From Sva-07 sp963752815 (GTDB lineage Bacteria > Actinomycetota > Acidimicrobiia > Acidimicrobiales > Ilumatobacteraceae), in contig CAVVZI010000015.1 in NCBI GenBank assembly GCA_963752815.1, forward strand, positions 372,001 to 436,000: a stretch of 64,000 bases of DNA, in the 5' to 3' direction. The stretch's first letter is position 1; the number at the start of each line of letters is the position of its first letter. Below the pieces are notes generated by a model. That model ran no database searches and was not told where the DNA came from. It saw only the letters and a list, made by a program, of their open reading frames with translations. Made by a program: the position numbers and the translations under genes. Shown in pieces: positions 34,301 to 45,381 of this stretch.

Positions 34301-37300
34301 CTCGCCGGCGTCGATGCCGAGGTGGTGGAGCTGCACCTGGGCATGGGTCCACGCGAGGATCCGGGCCCGCTCGAAGGTGGCCGGGGTTCGATACTTGTCA
34401 GCGAGGTCGATCACTTGATCGCGCGACTCGGCGACGACCGTGGCGAACACCGCGTGTACGGTCTCGCCCGGTTCGACGACCACGCGCCGCCGCAGGCTGA
34501 AGATGGGGTCGAGCACGGCTCCGACGCTGTTCGACAGTGGGCGTCCCTCGACGACCGACGCCGCCGTCCGAACCGAGCGCCCGCGCCCGAGGAATCGAGC
34601 CCGGTCGGTCTCGTACTGAATCACACCGCCGGCTTGATCGTCGACCATCGCCACGTGCGCCGCCCACAGCCGCTGCTCATCGTTCGAGCGCGGCCGGCGC
34701 GTGGCGAGCAGCGCACCGGTCTCGGGGTCGTACTCGGTCTGGACGAACAGGTTCTGGAACGCCGGATGGGCGACGTCGGCCGCCTGCGGTGCCAACACCA
34801 CCTCCTGATACGACGTGAGCTCCAACTCGCGGACCCGCGAGCCGAGATTGGTGAGCGACACACGCCTGATCTCGGCGTCGTCCTCGGCCGACACCATGAT
34901 CGTCAAGCCGGTCGCGATCGACCCGTCGCGGCGGGCGAACGTCGCCTGGTCCTCGCTGTACGACACCTCGTACGTGTCGGCCTCCCGGCCTGACGGTTGG
35001 TATCCGGCAGACCAGACGTCTCCCGTGGCGGTGTCGCGCACGTACAGGAAGCTGCCCCACGGATCGCACGTGACGTCCTCACGCCAACGTGTGACGGCGT
35101 GCTGACGCCAATGGCTGTACCCGGAGCCGGCGGTCGTCACCATCACGGAGTAGCGCCCGTTCGACAGCAAGTGCGTGCGCGGGATCGTGTCGTGGGGCGA
35201 TGTGAACCGGCGCAGTATGGGCGTCACGTCGTCGCGCACGTCGGCGTCGCTCTTCACCTCTTCCGAGCGGGGTCGCGAGACCAGTGCGTTCCGGGGCATG
35301 CGCTCTTGGAGGAGGAGCTCGGTGGCCTCGACGACCGGGTCGGCGTGGAAGCGCTCGACCATCGACCCGTCGTTGACGACGTTGCCGAGCGCGACGAGCG
35401 CCATCCCCTGGTGGTGAGCCATGTAGCTGTTGATCACGGCGACGGAGGCTCCGGCGGGGAGCCGCCGCGGTGTGTAGTCGAGCGCCTCACGAAACCCGTA
35501 CCGGCCGGCGGCACCCTGCGCCGCGAGTGTTCCGAAGTTGCGAACGGCGGCCACCGGATCGACCATCGCCGCGAGTGCCGTGGCGTACGGTGCGACGACC
35601 AAGTCCTCGCCGAGCCCGCGCTTCAACGCGAGGCCGGGGACGCCGAATCCGGAGTACTGGTACGCCTGCATCAGGTCGCGGGCGTTGTACCCGGACTCGG
35701 AGATGCCCCACGGCACGCCCAGGTCGCTCGCGTAGCGGATCTGGCGGGCGACGACCAGTCGCGACGTCTGCTCGAGCAGGCTGCCGGCCGGGGCGCGCAT
35801 CACGAGCGAAGGCATCAGGTACTCGAACATCGAGCCGGACCACGAGATCAACGCCGAGCCGCGGCCAACCGGAGTCAGCGCCCGACCGAGGCGGAACCAG
35901 TGGTCGGGCTCGACGTCCCCCTTGGCGATGGCCACGAAGCTGGTGAGCCGCGCCTCCGAGGCGAGCAGGTCGTAGTAACTCGGATCGAGCGCACCCTCCC
36001 TGACGCGGAAGCCGATCGAGAACAGCTCGCGGACCGGGTCGAACAGGAACCGGAAATCCATCGCCTCGACCAGCCGCTGCGCCTCGTCCGCGAGGGCGTG
36101 CAGCCGTCGGACGAGAGCCGCCACCGACGCCTGGCACGGCTCGCCAGCTGCGGCCCGGTCTGCCGCGTCCTGGTCGGCAAGCTCGGCAAGCGTGAAGTGG
36201 GCACCAACGCCGTCGAGCGTTCCCACCAGCGCGAGATCGCGTCGATGGCTGTCTGCCGTCGCCAGGGCGGCCGTGGCCCACGTGGTCAGCTCATCGACGC
36301 CGTCCCCTTCGGTGGCGGTCGCTGAGCTCGTACCGCGGGCGATCGCCGCGGCGTCGGACGACAGCCGTTCCAGGCTCGCAGACCAGTCGGCGATCGTCGC
36401 GGTGGACGCGTCTGGCGGCTCGGGCGTGTCCGGCCACACGGTGCCGGCGTCGTCCGACGTGCCGGCCGCATCTCGCGCGAGTCCCAGAGCATCTCCGATG
36501 CCGGACATGGCGGCGCTCAGCGCCAACGGCTCGTCGACGAACTGGCGACAGGCGTTGGCAACGGCGAGCAGGTGGCCCGCGAGGTTGCCGCTGTCCACGG
36601 TCGAGACGTACTCGGGCTCCAACCGTTGCAGCGTCTGCGTGTCGTACCAGTTGTAGAGATGGCCGTGGAATCGTTCGAGCCGATCGACCGTCGCCAGCGT
36701 TGCCTCCAAGCGTTCGACCATGTCGACGGTGCCGATCCATCCGAAGTCCCGGGCACTGACGGTGGCCAACAGATACATGCCGATGTTGGTGGGCGACGTG
36801 CGATGGGCGATCAACGGTTGCGGATCGTCCTGGTAGTTGTCGGGCGGTAGACCGTGTTCGTTGGTGGCGACGAACGTCTCGAAGAACAGCCAGGTGCGAC
36901 GGGCGATACGCCGCAACACGTCGACGTCCTGATCGGACAATGCTGCCGGTTCCGAGATGACACCGGGCAGGCTGATGTGGCGCGCGATCCACGGCGCCGC
37001 GAGCCACAACGCCACGAACGGGGCGACGATCCACGCCGCGCCAGGCTCGGCGATGACGGCGAGCACGCCGATGCCGACGGCCAGCCCGACGCTGCCGGCC
37101 ATCTGGCGGTAGAAGCCGCGCAGGTCGAGGCCGCGGTCGGCCTTCACCTGCGCGGCCGTCTGCCACTCGAGCAGGTGTTTGCGCGTGAGCAACAGCCGCA
37201 CCAGCGTGCGGACGATGGCGTCGGCCATCAGCCACGCCTGGTGGGCGAGGAACGTGACGTCCAACAACACCTGCGCCGACCGCGACCACCGTGTCGTTGG

Positions 37301-39985
37301 CCACGTCGCGCACATGGCTGCGTTTCGAGATGCCGCTCCGGCGCGGGATCAGCCCGGCGACCACCGGCAGCGCAGGGGGCACGACCAACGATGCGACGAC
37401 CAGCAGGGTCCACCATCCCGTCGACGCCGATGGGATGATCCAGGCGGCGGCAAGGGTGGCGAGCGCCAACGGCGCCTCGAGCGTCCTGCGGAGGTTGTCG
37501 ACCATCTTCCATCGGCCGACTCCGCCGATCGCGCTCCAGGCGCGGTCGTGGCCGTTGCGGCGCCGCCCTCCGGTGATCCAGGGCAGGAGCTGCCAGTCAC
37601 CGCGGGCCCAGCGATGGTGACGCGCGGCATCCTCCAGGTAGTCCGACGGGAACTCGTCGAACAGTTCGACGTCGGTCGCCAGACCGGCCCGTGCGAAGAC
37701 ACCTTCGAACAGGTCGTGGCTCAGCATCGCGTTCTCCGGCACTCGATCGTGCAGCGCCGATGCGAACGCATCGACGTCGTAGATCCCCTTGCCGGTGAAG
37801 CTGCCCTCCTCGAACAGGTCTTGGTAGACGTCCGACACCGCGGTGGCGTACGGGTCGATTCCGGCCGAGCCGGCGAACACCTTCTGGAAGATCGACGCGT
37901 CCTCGCGCTCGGGCAGTGTCGGGGTGATCCGTGGCTGCAGGAGTCCGTAACCGTCCGTCACACGGCCGAGTCGAGCGTCGAAGCTCGGTCGGTTGAGCGG
38001 ATGCGCAATCGTGCCGACGAGTCGTCCGATCACTCCGCGCGGCAAGCGCGTGTCGGCATCGAGCGTCACGACGTAGCGCACTCCCGTCGGCGCCAATGAT
38101 CGTGTCCGGCGCTCGTGAGGAAGCTCGTGGTCGTCGAACCACGGAGCAACGCGTTCAGCTCCTCGATCTTGCCCCGCTTGCGCTCCCACCCCATCCAGCG
38201 CTCTTCGCTGGCATTCCAGCGCCGGCCGCGGTGGAAGAGCAGGAAGCGGGCGCCGCCGCCAGGTGCATCGCCGTACCGTTCGTTGAGTCGATCGATACCG
38301 GAAGCCGCCGCCGCCAGCAGATCGTCATCGCCCTCGGCATGCTCGTCGTCGGCGTCGGTCCAGTCGGAGACCAGCGCAAACCGGAGATCCCCGTCGCGGT
38401 TGCCCAGGTAGTGGACCTCCAGTGTCGCCACCTGCGCGTCGACGTCAGCGGCGTTCGTCAGCAACATCGGCACCGCGACCAGCGTTCGCATCTCGGTCGG
38501 CACACCGTCGTCGAGATCGAGCCGCGGCAATGGTCGAGGCCCGATCGATCGTGTGACCGTGTGATTGACGATCGTGACCGCCAACGACGAGGCCGGCCCG
38601 ATGGCCAGGATCGCGACGACGAGCGCCCAGCCGCGATCCCCTGAGAGCAGCAGCCAGAGTCCGATGACGAACGCGGTGACGAACACGAGCAGCCCGACAT
38701 AGAGCGCGACTCCGGCGCGCAGCATGGCGCGCCGGATGCGTTGGCGCGTCGCGACGCGCGCCCCGATGGCGCGTTCGAGATCGGGGCGGCCGCGCGCGAT
38801 CAGGTAGTACCCGGGATCTCTGATTCGCTGCATCGCCGCGGCATCGGTCGTGTCGAGCGGCGCTGCGTCCTTCGCCATGTCCGCCATGTCCGCCGCCCGC
38901 GCGGCGACCTCGACCTCGGTCAGCGGCGAACGTCGGGCAAGCTCCTCGACCGCGCTCCTGTACTGGTTGCGTGTGGTGAAGTCCATCTCGGCGAAGCGAC
39001 TGCGACTGCGGAGCACCTCGTCGACGTGCCCGACGCTCTCGACGAACTCCGCCCAGTCGAACCACGTGATCAAGCGCATGCTCGTGATCACGTTGCGGAC
39101 CGTCACGTTCATGGTCGCCATGCGTTGGTGCTCGAGCTGGACCAGCTCTTCGGCGGTCGTGTTCTGCGAGGCCAGCAGGCGCTCCAGTTCGCGCAGCGCT
39201 GGAGTCACCGCCGGGTCCTGGTCGCGGAGCCGCTGGAACAGCTCGACGCGGCCGGCCGTCGAGAGGCGCAAACTCGACAGCTCGCGCAACGCGGCTGACG
39301 CGTCGTTCGAATCGGCCGGGCCGAAACCGAGAAGGCGGTCTGCCAGCTCATCTGCGGCCAGGCGGTCCGCCCGGCTGCGGACGATCCGTTCGGCGAGGCG
39401 GCGCAGGTTTTCGACGTACAGGATGCGCAGGCTGATGGCGATCGCCCAGAGCTCGCCGATCGTCAGCGGCTCCACCTCTTGGTAGGCATGGACCATGCGT
39501 CGCAGGCTCTCGGGATCGAACAGGCTGTCGGTGTGGGCGATGTACGCCCAGGTGAGCCCGAGCACCCGCGGATAGCCGTCGAGATGGCCTCCGGCGAGCT
39601 TCGGCAGTTCCCGGTAGTAGTCCGCCGGGAGATCGTCGCGGATTTCACGGAGTTGCTCGTCGACGACCGAGAAATTGTCGACGAGCCACTCGGCGGCCGG
39701 GGAGATGGTGCGTTCGTCCTTGATCGCCTGGGCCAACACCCGATATGTCTCGACCAGCACGCGACCGTTGTCGGCGACACGGGGACGGATCGCCATTCCC
39801 CGGTCTCCCGGGGGTCGCAGCTGCTGGGCGGCGGCAAGTGTGGCCGCGTGCTGTTCCAGGCGTTCGATGCTGAAGAGTTCGGCACTGATCGGCTGATCGA
39901 CGTCCCGATCAGCGTCCCCTGATCGCTCGCTCGTCGGCGAGACCGGAAAGGAACGGCCGCCGCGGCGTTGCGAAGTCAGTCGCAC
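31363..39985 (-). CDS. ndvB: cyclic beta-glucan synthase-like protein (GT84 + glycoamylase-like + GH94); three one-base frameshifts in this sequence
   Basis: Once three indels are corrected (a missing base near 38102, an extra base in CC at 37280-37281, an extra base in CCC at 32108-32110), one frame of about 2870 residues results, the size of NdvB/ChvB. The GTG start at 39985 leads a helical N-terminus and membrane segments. The glycosyltransferase core (VVTLDADTRLPRGVIG) is near residue 640, more membrane helices near 880-980, then a glycoamylase-like domain (ISESGYNARD). A GH94 phosphorylase domain closes the protein (DQLQDVIALI and GTGDWNDGFDRVGEKGQGES with the catalytic Asp near residue 2565). 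The family makes and cyclises beta-1,2-glucans in the envelope. No transporter (ndvA) is adjacent. Confidence 0.85.
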
Positions 39986-40220
39986 CGGCCAACGTCTCGT
40001 GCAGACACGAACGGGCGGTACCCGAGCTCCGAAGCCGCCAAACGGGGCCGCGCATGACCAGCCACCCCCGAGCGCGGCGAACCAAGGACGGCGGCGAAAA
40101 GGGTGTGCACCCGTCGCCAGCGCGTGGGTTTCGGTCGGTTCCCTGGCGGGTACCCGCCGTCACCCAATCGGCGCTTGCGCCGCCACTCGATCCGGGCGTT
40201 CGCCCGACGAAAGGAACGAC

Positions 40221-40664
40221 GTGTCCACCGACGAGTCGATCGCAACCAACCTCATCCACACGCTCGAGAACGGCAAGGAAGGCTTCGCCAAGGCGGCCGA
40301 AAAGCTCGGCGACAGCGACCGGCCCGAGGTCGCGACCAAGTTCCGGGAGTTCTCACAACAGCGGGCCACGATGTCCGATGAGCTCAAGCAGATCACCGTG
40401 GCGTACGGGGACGACGCCGAGCAGCGAAGCACAGTGCCGGGCACACTTCATCGTGGCTGGATCGCAGTGAAGGATGCGTTCACCGGAGACGATGCCGACG
40501 CCGTCATCAGTGCAGCAGAGACGGGCGAGGACCATGCCCTCGAGCAGTACCGCGAGGCGCTCGACGCCGATATTTCCCCGGAGTTTCGGCCCGTTGTCGC
40601 GCGACAGATGGCATCGGTCGAGGCCGCACACGACTACGTGCGGAGCCTGCTCCCCTCCAAGTGA
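40221..40664 (+). CDS. PA2169/DUF2383-type four-helix-bundle protein
   Basis: 147 residues of ferritin-like helical repeats: IATNLIHTLENGKEGFAKAAEKL, then VATKFREFSQQRATMSDELKQ, GTLHRGWIAVKDAF and ALEQYREALDADISPEFRPVVARQMASVEAAHDYVRSL. This matches the PA2169 family seen in stress-response gene sets, function unknown. GTG 40221 is chosen because AAGGAACGAC precedes it directly. Confidence 0.8.
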   Translation: MSTDESIATNLIHTLENGKEGFAKAAEKLGDSDRPEVATKFREFSQQRATMSDELKQITVAYGDDAEQRSTVPGTLHRGWIAVKDAFTGDDADAVISAAETGEDHALEQYREALDADISPEFRPVVARQMASVEAAHDYVRSLLPSK

Positions 40665-40722
40665 CCGATCAGCTTGCTCGGCGGTCGGCCACCGGGCAAC
40701 GTCGGGCGGTGTGACATCAGCT

Positions 40723-40728
40723 TACGCT
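40723..40728 (+). promoter_or_regulatory. -10 box (TACGCT) upstream of corA
   Basis: TACGCT about 29 nt before ATG 40758. It would give a short leader, unlike the leaderless genes. Confidence 0.35.
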
Positions 40729-40757
40729 CCGTTCAGACGGTCACCACGCAGGCGGTG

Positions 40758-41715
40758 ATGACTGTGCGCACATTGCTGTCGCGACGACGGGTCCGACCAT
40801 TCGGCGGATCTGACCACATGGCAACCACGAGAGATTCAAGACGGCGAGTTGCTGTGGATCGATGTGCAGGCGCCCACCGATGACGAGCGCGATCTCGTCA
40901 CGTCCGCGCTGTCGCTCGAGGCTGAAACGCTCGACGCTCTCAACGATGGTGCCGCCACCCCCGACGCGCACGTGCTCGACGACGGGATGCTGCTCACGGT
41001 CCTGGCGCTTCGTGAGGATGTGACGGAATCACCGATCGTGCTTCACATCCTGATCGGTCGAGGATGGGCCGTCACGTGGCATCCCGACCCGATCGGGTTC
41101 ATCGATGAGCACTGGGAGCGCATCCAGGATCAACGTGAGGTCGGCCGCCTGACCCCGCTGCTCCTCCTCGTCGCAATGCTCGACTGGCACCTCGACACGT
41201 TCTACACCGCAGCCGAACAGCTCGAGCGCGAAGTCGACGAACTGGACGAGGTTGCGCTGCGCGGTGACGACGAGAACGTGTTGGGACGCCTCGTCGACAT
41301 GCGACGACGAATCGCTCGTGTGCGACGCCTGCTCAGCGCCCATCGAGACATGTACTCCGAGGCTGGGCGACCGGATTTCGTGCCAGACATCGATCCGCGA
41401 GAAGCCGACGCACTCGCGGCACTCACCCACCGTCTCGAACGCGCCACCGAGGCGGTCGCCAATGCCCGCGAAATGCTGATCGGAACCTTCGACGTGCACA
41501 TGACGCGCACGGCCCAACGCACCAACGACACCATGCGCCTGTTGACATGGGTCTCTGTCACGCTGCTGCCGGCGGCGGTGCTGGCCGGCGTGATGGGGAT
41601 GAACTTCCAAGTCGGGATCTTCGAGAACCCAAACGTGTTCTGGGTCGTCGTCGCCGCGATGATCCTGTTCGCGCTCACGACGCTCATCGTCGCCCGGCGT
41701 CGCGACTGGCTCTAG
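40758..41715 (+). CDS. corA: CorA-family magnesium/divalent cation channel; one-base frameshift in this sequence
   Basis: The long cytoplasmic domain and C-terminal membrane pair are in one frame: TWQPREIQDGELLWIDVQAP, VDELDEVALRGDDENVLGRLVDMRRRIARVRRLL, then WVSVTLLPAAVLAGVMGMNF with the GMN selectivity motif, ending in a second helix and RRRDWL. The natural start (TVRTLLSRRRVRPFG) is one frame off. Removing one G from the GG at 40806-40807 joins them into about 318 residues. Without this, translation would need the TTG at 40849. Mg2+ or Co2+ transport across the inner membrane as a pentamer. Confidence 0.85.
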
Positions 41716-41855
41716 CGGCAGATCGCGTTTCAACAGCGGCGGGCGAAGCGTACGTAGGGGAGGTGAGGCCCGAGCGCGACCAGGTACACGCATGGTCCGG
41801 CTCGGATCAACGATCCCATCCGCATTTGGCCGCCCGTCCTGCGGCCCACCGCAAC

Positions 41856-41880
41856 CGCCGGCGGCCGATGGCCGCCGGCG
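41856..41880. terminator. perfect 11-bp GC hairpin between convergent genes
   Basis: CGCCGGCGGCC (41856-41866), loop GAT, GGCCGCCGGCG (41870-41880). It lies between the corA stop and the stop of the LPSTG gene and could end both transcripts. No T-tract. Confidence 0.6.
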
Positions 41881-41910
41881 ATCTCCATCAGCGTCGCTGA
41901 CCGTCGACCA

Positions 41911-43429
41911 TCAGATCTCCCGGCGTCGGCGAGCGACCAGCACGAGCGCGCAACCCGCTGCCGCCACGAGCACCGCCATCCCGGCAACGTCACCGGCCTT
42001 GGAGCCTGTAGACGGCAGACTCCCAGCGGTTGGTGTTCCCCCGTTGGCGCCTGGATTGGCCCCAGGCGTCCCTGCGGATGTGGCCCCAGGTGTGGCGGGC
42101 GGAGGAGTACCTCCGAAGGGAAGCGGGAGCGTGGTTGTCGTCGTGGCTCCTGGGACGGTCGTCGTGGTGGCACCTGCGACCGTGGTCGTCGTAGCACCTA
42201 CGACCGTCGTCGTCGTGGCAGCGTTCGTGTTCGGCACTGGTGGCTGTGTCGTTGTCGTGACGATCGGCGTGCAGTTGGCCGGAAACACGGCGTTGGCAGT
42301 GGCCGGGAGCAGATCGGGGATCACATAGGTGAGCGTCACGTTCTGCGTCGTCGGCGGGTAGGCGACCTGGACTGTGGCACCGGCCTGGAAGGGGAGTTGG
42401 ATCGGCGTACCGACCGAGACACCAGTTGCCGCAATGGCGAACGAGAGCGTGCCGACCGAGCCGTTGGGTGCTCCAGTGCCGAACGTGATGTTCAGGAGGG
42501 GGATGTTGCCGGGAGCGCATACTCCAACAACCGGGACGACCCCGAACAGCGTCGGCACTCCAGGCGGCAACGTCGTCGTAGAGGTCGTGGACGACGTAGT
42601 CGAGGTCGTGGACGACGTGGTCGAGGTCGTGGACGACGTCGTTCGGCAGCGTGGTCGACGTTGTCGTGGTCGTGTCGTTCGGCTTCACCGTGGTCGACGT
42701 CGTCGTGGTCGTGTCGTTCGGCTTCACCGTGGTCGATGTCGTCGTGGTCGTGTCGTTCGGCTTCACCGTGGTCGATGTCGTCGTGGTCGTGCCGCCGTCG
42801 GGCGGAGGACACTTGTCCAGACTCGGCTCGGGCTGACCGACATCGAAGGCGATGACGACGCTGCGTCCCTGGGCGTCAGCGAAGAAGGCTCCGATGACGA
42901 TGGGACCCCGGATGCTGTTGACCGACACGCTGATCGGGTTGTTGCCGGTCTGGAGTCGCTCATCAACACCGGGCTTGCCGACGTACTTGCAAACGAAGAC
43001 CTTCTTCGGTGCCTTGACGGTCGTGGTCGTGGTGTCGTCGTCGTCATCCGGCTTCGGCTTGTGCGTCGTAGTCGTCTGCTCTTCGTCGTCATCCCGCTTC
43101 GGCTTGTGCGTCGTAGTCGTCTGCTCTTCGTCGTCGTGCTTCTTGACCGTGGTCGTGGACTTTTCGTCGTCGTCTTCCTCGTCGTCGTGCTTCTTGACGG
43201 TGGTCTCGGGCTTCTGAGTCGTGGTGGACTCGTCGTCTTCCTCGTCGTCGTGCTTCTTGACGGTGGTTGCTCCGTGGGTATTGGGAACAACTGAGGTCGG
43301 AGCCACCGTCGTGGGAGAGGAGTAGTCCTGCCCCGCTGGTGGAGGAGATTCGGATGCGGCCGCCGCTGGCACGCCGCAGGCGGCGAGAACAACCAGGCTG
43401 AGAAGGAGCAGATGACGGGGGGGACGCAT
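41911..43429 (-). CDS. Thr-rich repeat surface protein with lipobox-like signal and LPSTG sorting motif; frameshift in the repeat region
   Basis: About 505 residues after correction. The N-terminal signal (HLLLLSLVVLAACGV) contains a lipobox-like LAAC. Acidic/basic repeats (VKKHDDEE with Thr tracts) span about 60-150, a short domain (VFVCKYVGKPGVDERLQTGNNPISV) lies near 155-220, then 13-residue repeats (TTTTTSTTVKPND). A folded domain (NVTLTYVIPDLLPATANAVFPANC) follows, more Thr repeats, and LPSTG (coded at 42004-42018), a membrane helix and RRRREI. The first half and second half are in different frames; the switch is near 42632-42640. Wall anchoring by sortase is expected; no sortase is in the window. 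Confidence 0.78.
42633..42790. repeat. 39-bp tandem repeats in the surface-protein gene
   Basis: Three near-identical 39-bp units (starting near 42671, 42710 and 42749) and a partial fourth encode the TTTTTSTTVKPND repeats. A second 21-bp repeat family (GTCGTGGACGACGTAGTCGA-like) follows at about 42580-42640, where the reading frame changes. Confidence 0.85.
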
Positions 43430-43623
43430 GACGCCCACGTACCCTGCGCCGCGCGTTCTCAGACGGTTTCAGCAGAAACAGCGCACCAACACTTTCGGAA
43501 CAACGGCGCCCGCGTGCGCGCGCCGAGCAAGCCAAGAACGCTTCGCCGACGAGGTTTCGCCAGCCGCGGAACGGACATCACTCACACCCGATCAGACGAG
43601 CACCACACGAAAGGGATCCCACG

Positions 43624-43812
43624 ATGGACAACGATCTGGACCAGGCCAAGGGCAAGATCAAGCAGGCGGCCGGTGACCTCACCGACGACAACGACCTCAA
43701 GCGTGAGGGCAAAGTCGACGAAGCCGCCGGCAAGGTGAAGGAAGGCGCCGAGAAGGCCAAGGACAAGGTCGGCGACGTGGTCGACAGCGTCAAGGACAAA
43801 CTCGACAACTAG
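43624..43812 (+). CDS. CsbD-family stress protein
   Basis: 62 residues, highly charged and helical: DQAKGKIKQAAGDLTDDNDLKREGKVDEAAGKVKEGAEKAKDKV. This is the CsbD signature (bacterial general stress, UPF0337). AAAGGGATCC precedes the ATG as ribosome-binding site. Its neighbours (PA2169-like, CorA, the 165-residue protein) are also typical of stress-inducible sets. Confidence 0.9.
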   Translation: MDNDLDQAKGKIKQAAGDLTDDNDLKREGKVDEAAGKVKEGAEKAKDKVGDVVDSVKDKLDN

Positions 43813-43846
43813 AGATCACATCGATCCGAGAGTGTCATCGCGTTCG

Positions 43847-43880
43847 GTGGTGTGGTCCGCTGCACAGCGGACCACACCAC
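43847..43880. terminator. perfect 16-bp inverted repeat after csbD
   Basis: GTGGTGTGGTCCGCTG (43847-43862) and its exact complement at 43865-43880, separated by 2 nt. It starts 34 nt after the csbD stop, so a terminator or stabilising 3' hairpin is likely. No T-tract. As a 34-bp near-perfect palindrome it could also be a protein-binding site. Confidence 0.55.
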
Positions 43881-43942
43881 GCCGACCGGGCCTTCACCGC
43901 GAGATCAAGAAGGACTGCGACCCACGACCAAAAGGACCGACA

Positions 43943-44440
43943 ATGAGCCCGACCGCAGAACAGACCAAATTACTGAGCATCTACCTGGAGGACCACGTCG
44001 CAGGAGCAACCGCCGGATCACAGCGAGCTGCGCGATTGGCCGATGCGGAGGCGGACACGAAGGACGCAGACGTGCTCGCGACATTCGCCGCGGACGTTGC
44101 AAAGGATCTCGATGCACTGCTGGCGTTGATGAAGACGCTCGGCGTCGAGCCAAACCGGCTCAAGGCAGGCGTTGCTTCGGTGGCCGAGAAGGTGGGTGCG
44201 CTGAAACTCAACGGCCGCGTGTTCGAACGCTCGCCGTTGTCGACGATCGTGGAGCTCGAGGCAATGCAGATGGCGGTGCGTGGAAAACGCTCGCTGTGGG
44301 AGACGCTTCAGGCGGCAATGACGTCGCCCACGCCAGTCGAACTCGACGAACTGATCGGGCGCGCCGACGCTCAACTCGACATGTTGTCCGCATTGCACGC
44401 CGAACGTGTCGCCAACACGTTCACCCCGCCAGCCGGATGA
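43943..44440 (+). CDS. conserved hypothetical helical protein
   Basis: 165 residues, all-helical: LLSIYLEDHVAGATAGSQRAARLA, ATFAADVAKDLDALLALMKTLGV, RLKAGVASVAEKVGALKLNGRVF, LSTIVELEAMQMAVRGKRSLWETL. I recall similar actinobacterial proteins of unknown function, possibly ferritin-like bundles. AAAAGGACCG 8 nt before ATG 43943 decides the start. It follows csbD and likely shares its stress context. Confidence 0.7.
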   Translation: MSPTAEQTKLLSIYLEDHVAGATAGSQRAARLADAEADTKDADVLATFAADVAKDLDALLALMKTLGVEPNRLKAGVASVAEKVGALKLNGRVFERSPLSTIVELEAMQMAVRGKRSLWETLQAAMTSPTPVELDELIGRADAQLDMLSALHAERVANTFTPPAG

Positions 44441-44585
44441 CCGTCTCCGCCAGCTGATCGTCTTTCGCGTCACCGTTGGAGCGGCCGCGCGCGAAGCCGA
44501 TGGCGGACCCGTGGGGGTATCCCTACCTCGAAGACACCAGGGGGCCCCATCGTCGCCGTCCGCCCGTTCCCGCAGAGTGGACGGC

Positions 44586-45380
44586 ATGGACACATCCACC
44601 ATCGCTCCCGTCGACGGCACCACTGCGACACTCGGTGCCGGCCCATCCACTCCCCCGCGCCTCGCCGCGCGCACCGACCAGGCAGTCAAGGTCTACGGAC
44701 GCGACGGCACCGAGGTGCGGGCGCTCGACGGCGTCGACGTCGGCGTCGTCGCCGGCCGATTCACCGCCATCATGGGCCCGTCGGGCTCGGGCAAGAGCAC
44801 GTTGATGCACTGCCTCGCCGGTCTCGACACGCTCACGTCCGGACAGGTCTTCATCGGCGACGTCGAACTCGGCGCGCTGTCGGACGGGGAGCTGACCCGC
44901 CTCCGACGCGAGCGGATCGGTTTCGTGTTCCAGTCGTTCAACCTCCTGCCGATGCTCACCGCATCGGAGAACATCACGCTGCCGATGGACCTCGCCGGCA
45001 CCAAGCCCGACAAGGAGTGGGTGCGCACGGTCGTCGACACCGTCGGCCTGGCGGACCGCTTGAAGCACCGGCCGAGCGAGCTGTCGGGCGGGCAGCAGCA
45101 ACGCGTGGCCGTCGCCCGGGCGTTGGCCAACAAGCCGGAACTGATCTTCGCCGACGAGCCGACCGGCAACCTCGACAGTCGCACGGGCGCCGAGATCCTC
45201 GGCTTCATGCGCTACGCCGTCGACCGTTTCGCCCAGACCGTCGTGATGGTCACCCACGACCCGGTCGCCGCGGCGTACGCCGACCGCGTGCTGTTCCTCG
45301 CCGACGGACGCATCGTCGATTCGATGGGTTCGCCGAGTGCCGACAAGGTGCTCGACCGGATGAAGGCGTTCGGAGCCTGA
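44586..45380 (+). CDS. MacB/LolD-type ABC transporter ATP-binding protein
   Basis: 264 residues: Walker A GPSGSGKST (about residue 64), Q-loop FVFQSFNLLP, signature LSGGQQQRVAVARAL, Walker B LIFADEPTGNLDS and switch MVTHDP. The FNLLP and GNLDS forms mark the MacB/LolD family. ATG 44586 is preferred; the frame is open further upstream but has no start signals. The permease begins 1 nt after its stop. Confidence 0.93.
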   Translation: MDTSTIAPVDGTTATLGAGPSTPPRLAARTDQAVKVYGRDGTEVRALDGVDVGVVAGRFTAIMGPSGSGKSTLMHCLAGLDTLTSGQVFIGDVELGALSDGELTRLRRERIGFVFQSFNLLPMLTASENITLPMDLAGTKPDKEWVRTVVDTVGLADRLKHRPSELSGGQQQRVAVARALANKPELIFADEPTGNLDSRTGAEILGFMRYAVDRFAQTVVMVTHDPVAAAYADRVLFLADGRIVDSMGSPSADKVLDRMKAFGA

Positions 45381-45381
45381 C

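Noticed and set aside
42500..43290. CRISPR array or long plus-strand protein in the repetitive region
   Set aside because: The repeats are coding minisatellites (39 and 21 bp, no unique spacers), and plus-strand frames are mirror images of Thr/Asp-rich repeats.
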